Origin: an uncultured Pseudomonadota bacterium
GTDB lineage: Bacteria; Pseudomonadota; Gammaproteobacteria; Methylococcales; Methylomonadaceae
Direction: 5' to 3'
Length of the DNA stretch: 64,000 nucleotides
Assembly (NCBI GenBank): GCA_903848935.1
Contig: CAINHO010000024.1
Location: 19,154-83,153, forward strand
The notes beneath the pieces were generated by a model. The model saw only the letters and a list, made by a program, of their open reading frames with translations, had not been told where the DNA came from and did no database searches. Position numbers and translations under genes: made by a program. Below are positions 50,146-58,688 of this stretch, one piece after another; within the stretch, counting starts at the first letter, position 1, and every line of letters starts with the position of its first letter.

Positions 50146-51815
50146 TCGGAACGTTTTTTAAACAGCATTTCACGGGCGTGTGCCAAGGTGTTTTCAGTCA
50201 ATTCGACTCCGCCCAACATTCGGGCGGTTTCGATTACACGCTCTTCGTCGCTGAGTAATCGCACTTGCGAAGCCGTCATATCGGCGAGATGTTGTTTTTC
50301 AACATACAAATGGTGATGCGCTTGCGCGGCAACTTGCGGTAAATGCGTGACACACAACACTTGCCGATTACCGCTAAGATGGCGCAATTTCTGCCCCACA
50401 ATTTCCGCAATTCCGCCACCAATCCCCGAATCTACTTCATCAAAAATCATCGTCGGTGTCGTTTTATCATTCGCAGTGGTTACTTGAATCGCTAAACTAA
50501 TGCGTGACAATTCCCCGCCGGACGCGACTTTTGCCAACGGTTTTGGCGGCAAACCGACGTTGGCACTGATTAAAAACGTCACGCTATCGTTGCCGTTTAA
50601 TTTTGGCATATCACTGGCAAGCGCGTTCACTTCGACTAAAAATTCCCCGTTCGGCATCCCTAATTCTTTCATCATGCGCGAAATTTGTTGCTGCAATTTC
50701 TTCGCACTTTTCTGACGTTGACTAGATAATTCGGCGGCTAACGGCACATACGCCTGTTGATAATCGGCGGTCAAACGTTCCAATTCTGCAATCCGTTCAC
50801 CGCTGTGACTGAGTTGCGCGAGTTCATTTTCTAATCGCTGTTGAAATGCCAATAATTCGTCTGGTTTGACGTGATGTTTACGGCTCAAATCCTGCAACAC
50901 GCCGATTTGTTGTTCGAGTTCGACCAATTGCGCGGGATCGGCTTCTTGGCTTTCTAAAAAATGGCGTAATTCACTCGCAGCTTCTTCGATTTGGATATGT
51001 GCTTCGGTCAGCAGCGCGTTAATAGTATTTAATTCGGGTGCGAATTGTTGCAAATGCGTCAAGGCTTTCAGCGAATTTTTCAACTGCCAATGCGCTGATT
51101 TGTCGGCATCATAAAGCGTGTCGAGTTCAGTTTGACCGATGCTTAAAATTTGATCGAAATTCGCCAATTTTCGATGCGTTTCCGTCAACGCATCATAATC
51201 AAATTGCGCTAAATTCAACGCTTCCAATTCGTCGAGTTGATAACGCAATAAGGCTTCACGCTGTTCAGCGACAAGGTATTTTTTTTGCAATTGTTCCAAT
51301 TCGTGTTGCGCGGTTTGCCAGTTTCGAAAACAGCCATTAACCCGTTCCAATAATTCCGAATTTTTGCCATAGTTATCAAGCAATCGGCGTTGTTCATCAC
51401 TTTCGAGCAGCGTTAAATGGGCGTGTTGTCCGTGAATTTCAACCAGTTGGCGCGTGAAAATTTGCAACGTTTGCAATGTGACAGGACGATTGTTGATAAA
51501 CGCTTTGGAACGCCCATCGCTATTGACTAGACGACGAATTAAACATTGGTTATTTTCATCGAAATCATTCGCTTGTAACCACATTAAAGCGTCGGGCGAA
51601 GCGGTTAAATCGAACTCCAAATTAACTTCGGCGCGTTTGCAGTGTGGGCGAACGTAATCCGCCGTGGCACGTTCACCCAACGCCAATCCAAGAGCCGTCA
51701 ATAAAATGGATTTTCCCGCGCCGGTTTCGCCGGTTAATACCGTCATACCTTGCGTTAAATCGAGTTGCAAGGCTTTGACGATGGCTAAATCTAAAATGGT
51801 GAGATTAAGTAACAT
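50142..51815 (-). CDS. recN: DNA repair protein RecN
   Basis: SMC-like ATPase for double-strand break repair, 557 residues. Walker A GETGAGKS (29-36), a long central coiled coil, the signature region KVASGGELSRISLAI, and Walker B TMIFDEVDSGIGG are intact. It is the last gene of the minus-strand run; 15 bases separate it from the small gene upstream. No LexA box was identified in that gap. Confidence 0.97.
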   Translation of the reverse strand: MLLNLTILDLAIVKALQLDLTQGMTVLTGETGAGKSILLTALGLALGERATADYVRPHCKRAEVNLEFDLTASPDALMWLQANDFDENNQCLIRRLVNSDGRSKAFINNRPVTLQTLQIFTRQLVEIHGQHAHLTLLESDEQRRLLDNYGKNSELLERVNGCFRNWQTAQHELEQLQKKYLVAEQREALLRYQLDELEALNLAQFDYDALTETHRKLANFDQILSIGQTELDTLYDADKSAHWQLKNSLKALTHLQQFAPELNTINALLTEAHIQIEEAASELRHFLESQEADPAQLVELEQQIGVLQDLSRKHHVKPDELLAFQQRLENELAQLSHSGERIAELERLTADYQQAYVPLAAELSSQRQKSAKKLQQQISRMMKELGMPNGEFLVEVNALASDMPKLNGNDSVTFLISANVGLPPKPLAKVASGGELSRISLAIQVTTANDKTTPTMIFDEVDSGIGGGIAEIVGQKLRHLSGNRQVLCVTHLPQVAAQAHHHLYVEKQHLADMTASQVRLLSDEERVIETARMLGGVELTENTLAHAREMLFKKRSD

Positions 51816-51830
51816 AGTTGAAAGCGTACC

Positions 51831-52157
51831 TTATTCAAGCACAATTTTTTCTAGCACTTGCCGTAAATGTTCAGGCATTTTGAGTGTGTCTAAATCCCAG
51901 TTTTCGTGAATTAACACGTTGTGCAAACAGGTTTGCATCAAGTCATGTGCTTGACTGGTAGCTTCAGCAATCATTTCATGTGTTTTTATTTCTAACGGTG
52001 TTTTATTTTCGCTGATGCACTTTTGTTGGTAAGCAAATAAATGTCGCAGACGCGCCACCTGTTCAGCCACTTGGCTTGGACACGCACACATATAAACAAA
52101 ACCTTGTTCACGGATGATTGCTAATTGCTCGTTGGTGTATTGAATGTTGAGTTTCAT
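51831..52157 (-). CDS. Small conserved-looking protein of unknown function
   Basis: 108 residues, mostly helical, with cysteines at 24, 26, 47 and 77. The central segment is GFVYMCACPSQVAEQVARLR followed by HLFAYQQKCI. No signal peptide or membrane helix. I do not recognise the family. It lies between recN and the second CZB-Tpx-PilZ gene, on the same strand with gaps of 15 and 40 bases, so it may belong to that operon. The four cysteines could bind metal or form disulfides. Confidence 0.65.
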   Translation of the reverse strand: MKLNIQYTNEQLAIIREQGFVYMCACPSQVAEQVARLRHLFAYQQKCISENKTPLEIKTHEMIAEATSQAHDLMQTCLHNVLIHENWDLDTLKMPEHLRQVLEKIVLE

Positions 52158-52197
52158 GATCGACCTTTAAGTGAATAAATGATGGGGTGAAGTGATT

Positions 52198-53817
52198 TTA
52201 CGCCATTTTTGATTCTGTCTGCGGTAAATACCCTCTGAGCATAGATATACGCTGCCGTTCAAGTTCTTGGGTATAACACGAAATATCGTGTTCGGCGGAT
52301 TGGGTCATATTGACAAATAAGATTCCAACCAGTTCATGAAGTTCACCAGTTTTATCGTGTTCGGTTTTGTGTTTTGACATGAGTTTGAAGTTGACTGTCG
52401 CTTCACCATAATTCGGGATAAAAATCGTACAGTTTTTATAGGTGGTATGCGGACGCAAAAAACATGAAAATTCTTCATCTTGATTAACGATTGAACAGCC
52501 GGTCATACTGATGTCGAGTAAATTCAATTGTATACAAGGAATTGAATCATTGTCATGTACGACGACCTTGGGAGAACCTGTCTTAGTGGAACCGTGTTTC
52601 GTCAATGTTTCGTCGATTTTATCCTGTATTTTTTGGGTGGCTAGCGCGTAAGCGTGTTTGTATTCCTTTGACGCATTTTCTTTAGGTACAGGAAGTGCTA
52701 TTTTACAGTAACAAGGATTTGTAGTTGGCACCTTTACGCGAAAATTTTCACGCACGCTACCCATGACAGGGGCATTTATTACACGAAAATCTTCAGGCAG
52801 ACTATCGATTTCGGAAGCCTCTATATTTGGCATATTGGAATCTTCCAATAATTTTTTTAAACCCGGTATTTCGTTATCAGCCTGTTTTAATACCTTAAAT
52901 ATCGATTCATAATCAGGCTCTCGTGCTAATTCCAATAATTCCGATAAAAATTGGGTGTAAATCACTTCATTTTTCTCATCCACCACGATAATCGCCGGTG
53001 CCATTAACCCTGCCAAACGCCCATTCGTAATCTGCACACCATAATCAGTAGCGAAAGTAGGGGCGCGAAAAGTCGATAATACAATCACATCATGCAAAAC
53101 TTCTGTTTCAGAGAGGTAATGTTGTACGAACGGTAAATCGGCGGAGATGATTAACACGACGATATTTTCTATATTTGCTATATTTTGATTAAATTTTTCT
53201 ATCGAAGCCATGCAACCCGGCACATCTAAACTAGGAAAAATATTTAAAATTTTACGTTTACCGGTATAACTCGCGAGTGTTACTTCTTCCAATGCGCTAT
53301 TTTCCAAATGGAAGTCGGGGGCCTGACTGCCCAGCGCAGGTAATGCACGATTTGTCTGCACAGAAAGACCTAACTTTATCTTCCAGTCTTCACGGAAAAA
53401 CGAATTAGACATTGGGGGGAAAATGGCTGCAATAAGGATAATCGAGGCGCGGGAGAAGCTGGAATCGCTGTTCAACGCCCACAGTGCTGCATCGTATTTT
53501 CCTTTATTAGCCAGTTCGGCTATTTTGCCCGCTTCAATATGAAATGCCGCGTGTTTTTCCACGCATTCATGATAACGGTGTAAATGTCCGAGATGTAAGC
53601 GCGTGTGTTCGTTGTGCAACCATTTACCGAGCGTGCAACAATTATCCTTAGAAATAGTTTTTATATCGAACGGCGTTTCTTTATTGACAATACTATTGCG
53701 TAATTTATCGATCCAATGAATATGACTCCCCACCATTTGCAGATGATAATTAGAAACGGGTTCAAATGTGTCGGTAAAAATTGCCACACCGGGCATGATA
53801 TGTTCACTGTTATTCAT
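52198..53817 (-). CDS. CZB - Tpx-like peroxiredoxin - PilZ protein, copy 2
   Basis: 539 residues with no signal peptide. Residues 25-95 form a CZB zinc-binding domain: H32/H34, C60/C61 in DNCCTLGKWLHNE, and H89-x3-H93 in VEKHAAFH. Residues 155-312 form a Tpx/atypical 2-Cys peroxiredoxin domain: C202 in FPSLDVPGCMASIEKF is the peroxidatic site, though the usual Thr three residues before it is Val; R251 in LSTFRAPTF is kept; the resolving cysteine of E. coli Tpx is absent (SADLPFVQHYLSE). Residues 350-525 form a YcgR-like PilZ domain: RxxxR at R356-R360 and DxSxxG at D435-G440, with about 74 residues between the motifs. ATG with AAGGA upstream. Function unknown; redox/zinc-controlled c-di-GMP response is inferred. 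Confidence 0.85.
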   Translation of the reverse strand: MNNSEHIMPGVAIFTDTFEPVSNYHLQMVGSHIHWIDKLRNSIVNKETPFDIKTISKDNCCTLGKWLHNEHTRLHLGHLHRYHECVEKHAAFHIEAGKIAELANKGKYDAALWALNSDSSFSRASIILIAAIFPPMSNSFFREDWKIKLGLSVQTNRALPALGSQAPDFHLENSALEEVTLASYTGKRKILNIFPSLDVPGCMASIEKFNQNIANIENIVVLIISADLPFVQHYLSETEVLHDVIVLSTFRAPTFATDYGVQITNGRLAGLMAPAIIVVDEKNEVIYTQFLSELLELAREPDYESIFKVLKQADNEIPGLKKLLEDSNMPNIEASEIDSLPEDFRVINAPVMGSVRENFRVKVPTTNPCYCKIALPVPKENASKEYKHAYALATQKIQDKIDETLTKHGSTKTGSPKVVVHDNDSIPCIQLNLLDISMTGCSIVNQDEEFSCFLRPHTTYKNCTIFIPNYGEATVNFKLMSKHKTEHDKTGELHELVGILFVNMTQSAEHDISCYTQELERQRISMLRGYLPQTESKMA

Positions 53818-53821
53818 GAAA

Positions 53822-53833
53822 TCCTTTATTGCA
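53822..53833. repeat. 12-bp duplication junction, copy 1
   Basis: TGCAATAAAGGA on the minus strand spans the end of the first CZB gene and the ribosome binding site of the second. The identical 12 bases occur at 55386-55397 across the atpG stop codon. The two copies bracket the first CZB gene, as expected at the edges of a tandem duplication. Confidence 0.6.
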
Positions 53834-55376
53834 ACTGTGGCAAACTTTCTCTGAGTAGTGAGATGCGCTGCCGTTCAAGTTCCTGGACGTAACGTGAAAT
53901 AACGAATTCGGTGGATTGTGGCATATTGATAAATCTGATGCCAATCAGTTCATGAGATCCGCCCACTTTATGATGTTCTACTTTGTGTTTTGACATCACT
54001 TTAAAATTAGCTATTGCTACACCGTTACCCGGTATAAAAATCATGCAGTCTCGGTAAAGGGTATGCAATTGTAAAAAATAGGAGAACTCCTCGTCATAAT
54101 TAACAATTGAACAGCCGGACGCGCTAATATCATGCAAATGTAATCGCATACAATTACTTGAACCTTTGCCTTGCACAACGACCTTGGTCGCATCTTGTTG
54201 TTGCCGCAATATCTCATCGATTTTGTTTTGTATTTTACGAGTAGCTTGGGCGTAAGCGTTTTTGTATTCCGTTGTCGCATTTTCTTTAGGTACGGGCAGC
54301 ACAATTTCACAATAGCAAGGTGTCGTCATGGGAACATCTACACGAAAGTGTTCACGCAGACTATCTCCTGAAACGCCCACATTCGGAATGTTTGAATGTT
54401 CCAATAAGTCCTCTACGGCTTCCAGTGCCGCCTCCTCACTGTCAGAATTCTTTAATGCTTCAACTATCGCTTCATAATTTGGCTCTTGTGACAATTTTGA
54501 CAAAAGTTGGGCATAAATCACTTTGTTTTTTGCATCAACCACAACTACTGCGGGTGCCATTAACCCCATCAACACCCCATTGACAATTTGTACCCCATAA
54601 TCGGTGGCAAAAGTGGGCGTGCGGAAAGTGGATAATGCGATAACATCATGTAAAACTTCGGTTTCAAAAAAACAATGTTGTATAAATGGCAAATCGGCAG
54701 AGATAATCAAGACGACGGTATTTTCTAAACTGGCGATATTTTGATCAAACCTTTGTGTCAAAGCCATGCTGCCTGGCACATGTAAACTGGGCAGTATGTT
54801 TAAAATTTTACGTTGACCGGAATAACTCGCTAGATTCACATTTTCCAAATCGCTATTTGCCAAAAAAAAGTCTGGTGTTCGACTACCAATTAAGGGCAAT
54901 GAACCATTAGTTTGCATGGGGAGATGTAATTTTGTCTTCCAATAGGTGTCATTAAAAAACGGATTAGGCATCATGGGAAAAATTGCGGCAACAAGAGTGG
55001 CAGAGACTCGCGAAAAATCGGAATCACCGCTTAATGCCTGTAGCGCATTGTCATATTCTCCCTTGTTAGCAAGCGCGGCTACTTTGCCCGCTTCAATATG
55101 AAATGCCGCGTGTTTTTCCACACACTCATGATAACGGTGCGAATTTCCGAGGTGTGAACGGGTGCGTTCGTTGTGCAACCATTGACCCAAAGCACAACAA
55201 TTATCTTTAGAAATAGTTTCTATATTTAGGGGTGTTTCTTTATTAGCGATGCGATTGCGTAACTCATCGAGCCAATGAATGTGACTTCCCACCATCTGAA
55301 GATGATAATTGGAAATGGGTTCAAATGAGTCGGTAAAAATCGCCACATTTGGCGTGATATGTTTATTGTTGTCCAA
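53826..55376 (-). CDS. CZB - degenerate Tpx - PilZ protein, copy 1
   Basis: 516 residues, paralogous along its full length to the following gene. The CZB residues are kept (H32/H34, C60/C61 in DNCCALGQWLHNE, H89-x3-H93). In the Tpx-like domain the peroxidatic cysteine is replaced by S203 (LPSLHVPGSMALTQRF); C235 exists but is not in the usual resolving position, so peroxidase activity is unlikely. The PilZ motifs are intact: R341-R345 and D416-G421. The start is TTG at 55376, supported by a GGAAG site and by alignment with copy 2 (DNNKHITPNVAIFTDSFEP). It begins 13 bases after atpG and so is likely transcribed with the ATPase. Confidence 0.85.
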   Translation of the reverse strand: MDNNKHITPNVAIFTDSFEPISNYHLQMVGSHIHWLDELRNRIANKETPLNIETISKDNCCALGQWLHNERTRSHLGNSHRYHECVEKHAAFHIEAGKVAALANKGEYDNALQALSGDSDFSRVSATLVAAIFPMMPNPFFNDTYWKTKLHLPMQTNGSLPLIGSRTPDFFLANSDLENVNLASYSGQRKILNILPSLHVPGSMALTQRFDQNIASLENTVVLIISADLPFIQHCFFETEVLHDVIALSTFRTPTFATDYGVQIVNGVLMGLMAPAVVVVDAKNKVIYAQLLSKLSQEPNYEAIVEALKNSDSEEAALEAVEDLLEHSNIPNVGVSGDSLREHFRVDVPMTTPCYCEIVLPVPKENATTEYKNAYAQATRKIQNKIDEILRQQQDATKVVVQGKGSSNCMRLHLHDISASGCSIVNYDEEFSYFLQLHTLYRDCMIFIPGNGVAIANFKVMSKHKVEHHKVGGSHELIGIRFINMPQSTEFVISRYVQELERQRISLLRESLPQLQ

Positions 55377-55385
55377 TGTGTGACT

Positions 55386-55397
55386 TCCTTTATTGCA
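55386..55397. repeat. 12-bp duplication junction, copy 2
   Basis: TGCAATAAAGGA on the minus strand covers the atpG stop and the ribosome binding site of the first CZB gene. Identical to 53822-53833. Confidence 0.6.
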
Positions 55398-56190
55398 TTT
55401 CGATATTCAACAAAATGACTTCGATTTCTTCGGTAATTTCTTCTTGGCGATAAATCTGTGATTTTCGATGTAATTTTTTGGTTTGTTCGTCGAGGTGATT
55501 CACTGCGCCGTCTAAATGCTGAAGGCGGAGGCGATTTTCAGTAAGTAATGATAAATAAATAATTTCGTGCAGCACCGCCAATAAATACTGTTCCAACAGT
55601 TCAGAAAAAAATAGTTCAGCGGGTAAATTTAAGCTCAAAGAATTGTTGCTTATCACCACTGGCATGGAAATCGGCAGAATTTGTCGGTGTTTCACTTGAT
55701 TAGTCGCCTGGTCGTGATACACCGCAATCAATGTTTGGTCATGCGTCACCACATTGAATTGTGCAAATAATTTTTCCAACAGTGACGGCACTTCTTCTTC
55801 CACATTTGCGCCACTCAATGTCGCCATGACGTTGTACGGATAAGATTCCAAATGCCCGATTAAACGGCTACCGATAGCAATAATGCCGTGACACGGTTGC
55901 GCGGCAAGGCTATTGAGCAAGCATTCATTGAAATCCCCACAAAAACCCCGCTCCGAACCAACGACGATATACACTGGCAGCCCCTGATATTCTTGTTGCA
56001 ATATGTCGGGATAAGCCGCTATAAAATCTGCGGCATTGTCTTCGATATGCGCCACAACTTGTGATTGTAATCGTTGCAAACGAGTCAATTTAGACACCGC
56101 CATAAACGCCAAATTTTTCATGGCATTCAGAATGCTGCGTATTTCTTCAAGTTGGGCAATGTGCAATTGTAATTCACGGCTTTGACTCAT
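55390..56190 (-). CDS. atpG: N-type ATPase gamma subunit
   Basis: Central rotor shaft of the ATPase. It has 266 residues from the ATG at 56190 (MSQSRELQLHIAQLEEIRSI), shorter than E. coli gamma (287) as is usual for N-ATPases. A longer frame starting inside atpA is rejected. The N-terminal helix RSILNAMKNLAFMAVSKLTR and the C-terminal helix are conserved; GSERGFCGDFNECLL is the Rossmann core segment. Last ATPase gene of the operon. Confidence 0.9.
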   Translation of the reverse strand: MSQSRELQLHIAQLEEIRSILNAMKNLAFMAVSKLTRLQRLQSQVVAHIEDNAADFIAAYPDILQQEYQGLPVYIVVGSERGFCGDFNECLLNSLAAQPCHGIIAIGSRLIGHLESYPYNVMATLSGANVEEEVPSLLEKLFAQFNVVTHDQTLIAVYHDQATNQVKHRQILPISMPVVISNNSLSLNLPAELFFSELLEQYLLAVLHEIIYLSLLTENRLRLQHLDGAVNHLDEQTKKLHRKSQIYRQEEITEEIEVILLNIEMQ

Positions 56191-56195
56191 CAGAT

Positions 56196-57668
56196 TTACT
56201 CGCTCGCTAACCAAACCGGCAAAACTTGTTGCCATAATTCCGGCGGACTATCGAGTGTCAAGTCAGTGCCGACAATGCCGCGTGCAATACGTTCGAGAGC
56301 TTGCCCGACATTTTGTAATTCAAACGAATTCAACAAATCGCTATTAAAAGCGGTCAACCACGCCAGTTGAAATAAACTCGGCAACGGCGTGAGCTGGTCT
56401 TGTTTGAGCAATTCACGCAACAACCGTCCGCGCTTAATTCGTTGTTCCATTGACGCTTCTAATTGTTGTCCAAAACGAGTGAAAGCTTCCAATTCCAAAA
56501 ACTGCAAATAATCCAATTTCATTTGTCCCGCTTGATGGCGAATGCTCGGATGTTGGGCATTGCCGCCAATTCGCGACACCGACCGCGCAATGTCAATCGC
56601 CGGACGAAATCCCGACGTAAACAAATCGCTATCCAAATAAATTTGTCCGTCGGTAATTGAAATCAAATTCGTTGGAATATATGCAGCAATTTCGCCTTGC
56701 ATCGTTTCGACAATCGGCAACGCCGTCATTGTGCCGCCACCATTTTCAGCGTTGTAACGAGTAGAACGTTCTAACAAACGCGAATGAATAAAGAAAATAT
56801 CGCCAGGATAGGCTTCACGTCCAGGAGGGCGGCGTAATAATAATGACAATTGCCGATAGGTTCGCGCGTGTGTTGAAAGGTCATCGTAAACAATCAGCGT
56901 ATCGCGTCCTTTTACCATCCAGTATTCCGCTAACGCACAACCCGCAAAGGGTGCGATATATTGCAAACCAGGTAACGCGCAGGCTTCGGCGACGACACAC
57001 ACTGTATATTCTAACGCGCCATGTTGTTTAAGCGTTTCCGTAGTGCTAACGACGGTTGAACGTTTTTGTCCAATCAACACATAAATACAAATAACATTTT
57101 TGTCTTTTTGATTGATAACCGCGTCGATGGCAATTGAACTACGTCCCAAACCTTCGTCACCAATGATAAGTTGACGTTGTCCTTTGCCAATCGGAATCAT
57201 GGTGTCAATAATTTTGATGCCCGTATAAAATGGTTCATTCACAAAATCACGCGCGACAATGGGCGGTGAGAGTTTTTCTAAATTGGTTCGCCCAGAGAAT
57301 TTTGGCGCAACTTGACCATCCAACGGTGCGCCTAACGGATCAACCACTCGCCCTAAAAATTCATCACCCACCAAAATACTCAGCGGATGACGGGCATGAC
57401 ATACCGTGGTGCCAGCGGTTAAAGCTTCGGTTTCATAAAGTAAAATCGCGCCAATGTGGTCACTATTTAAATCGAACACCATGCCTAAACTACCGTCAGC
57501 GAAAACAAGAACCTCATCAATCGTCGCCGAAGACAAACCTCGAATCCAAGTAATGCCGTCGCCGACAGACACGACAATCCCCTGCTCTTCAATCTGCAAC
57601 GCGGGTTGATAATCGGCTAACCAGTTGGTTTGCTTATTTAATAAATCAAAGGCGTTATTCGAAGTCAT
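56196..57668 (-). CDS. atpA: N-type ATPase alpha subunit
   Basis: Non-catalytic nucleotide-binding subunit of the F1 head, 490 residues. The P-loop reads GDEGLGRSS (170-178): the invariant lysine is R176, encoded by CGT. The arginine finger R366 in [14 protein letters not shown] is present, as is RPAIDI. Alpha sites do not catalyse, so the enzyme may still work, but nucleotide binding at these sites may be altered. It overlaps atpF by 14 bases. Confidence 0.93.
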   Translation of the reverse strand: MTSNNAFDLLNKQTNWLADYQPALQIEEQGIVVSVGDGITWIRGLSSATIDEVLVFADGSLGMVFDLNSDHIGAILLYETEALTAGTTVCHARHPLSILVGDEFLGRVVDPLGAPLDGQVAPKFSGRTNLEKLSPPIVARDFVNEPFYTGIKIIDTMIPIGKGQRQLIIGDEGLGRSSIAIDAVINQKDKNVICIYVLIGQKRSTVVSTTETLKQHGALEYTVCVVAEACALPGLQYIAPFAGCALAEYWMVKGRDTLIVYDDLSTHARTYRQLSLLLRRPPGREAYPGDIFFIHSRLLERSTRYNAENGGGTMTALPIVETMQGEIAAYIPTNLISITDGQIYLDSDLFTSGFRPAIDIARSVSRIGGNAQHPSIRHQAGQMKLDYLQFLELEAFTRFGQQLEASMEQRIKRGRLLRELLKQDQLTPLPSLFQLAWLTAFNSDLLNSFELQNVGQALERIARGIVGTDLTLDSPPELWQQVLPVWLASE

Positions 57669-58404
57669 ACGCTAATTCGGCAAAGCCGCTCAATTCGTGT
57701 TTCAAATTTGCTTGCAACACCCACGCGCCAATATCAATTCGCACACCTGCAATCAAGGTCAAATCTTGCTGATAATCAAACGATAAAGGCAACGAAATCA
57801 GCGTAACAAAGTGTTGTTCCAATTGCTGTTGTAAGTCTGTAGGAATCGGATTAGTCGTAGTAATTTTGACAATAATGGTTTGCTGATTTTCCACCGATTC
57901 TACATATTGTTTGCAGGCTTCTGGCAGCGTGACGAGATGCTCAAGTAGTAAATGAATAAATCGCGCTTCAAGTTCTGGGCTAGCGGTTTGTTTCAACAAA
58001 ATGCTGGCAAATTGCGCCCCATTTTTTAATGCCTGTTGTTGGGCATATAGCTCGAATTCTTGTTGTTCACGATTCAATGCAACCTGATTTTTTTGCTGTT
58101 CAAGTTCAAGTTCATGTTGAAATTCACTTAATTTTAAACCCCGTTCCGAATCCATTTGTTGATGAAATACGCTCAACGCTATCTGTTTTTCTTCTTCCCA
58201 CAGTTTTTGACGATTTTCATAAAGTTGGCATTCGGCTTCGGCTTGTTGCTTGATAGTTTGAGCATCTAGCAACGTCTGTTCAATATACGCTTTACGTTGG
58301 GCAATCATCGCTAACAACGGTTTATAAAATAACCGCTGTAAAATCCAAATTAAAATCAGGAAATTGACGATTTCTATGAGAAATGTCGAAAAATTAAAGT
58401 CCAT
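57655..58404 (-). CDS. atpF: N-type ATPase b subunit with delta-like C terminus
   Basis: Peripheral stalk. It has 249 residues, much longer than E. coli b (156): one N-terminal membrane helix ([20 protein letters not shown]), a coiled coil to about residue 150, then a domain ending [20 protein letters not shown], which resembles the C-terminal part of the F-ATPase delta subunit. N-ATPase operons lack atpH, so this b subunit probably does the delta job as well. Confidence 0.9.
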   Translation of the reverse strand: MDFNFSTFLIEIVNFLILIWILQRLFYKPLLAMIAQRKAYIEQTLLDAQTIKQQAEAECQLYENRQKLWEEEKQIALSVFHQQMDSERGLKLSEFQHELELEQQKNQVALNREQQEFELYAQQQALKNGAQFASILLKQTASPELEARFIHLLLEHLVTLPEACKQYVESVENQQTIIVKITTTNPIPTDLQQQLEQHFVTLISLPLSFDYQQDLTLIAGVRIDIGAWVLQANLKHELSGFAELAYDFE

Positions 58405-58413
58405 CGCCCTGAC

Positions 58414-58683
58414 CTATTTGTTAATAACGTATTCGAGCAGTGGATTTTTGAATAAAACGATCAAAATAATCACCAAACAGTAAATTGCCATTGATTCAAT
58501 CATCGCCAAACCAATGAACAACGTCCGCATAATCGAGTGTTCAGATTCGGGTTGTCGCGCCAATGCTTCAAGCGCACTACTAATCGCTTTACCCATCGCC
58601 AACGCTGGAATCATCACGCCTAATGCGATACCAATCACCGCCGCGACACTGGAACCAAGTACGATTAACGCCATATCATTCAT
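58414..58683 (-). CDS. atpE: N-type ATPase c subunit
   Basis: Rotor ring subunit, 89 residues in two helices joined by ARQPE. The ion-binding carboxylate is E63 followed by S64 in GLAMIESMAIY. The helix-1 position that is Gln or Glu in Na+-binding rings is M30 (IPALAMGKA), and the residue after S64 is Met rather than Thr. So two of the sodium-type positions are kept and two are lost; ion specificity is unclear. Confidence 0.95.
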   Translation of the reverse strand: MNDMALIVLGSSVAAVIGIALGVMIPALAMGKAISSALEALARQPESEHSIMRTLFIGLAMIESMAIYCLVIILIVLFKNPLLEYVINK

Positions 58684-58688
58684 AAAAT

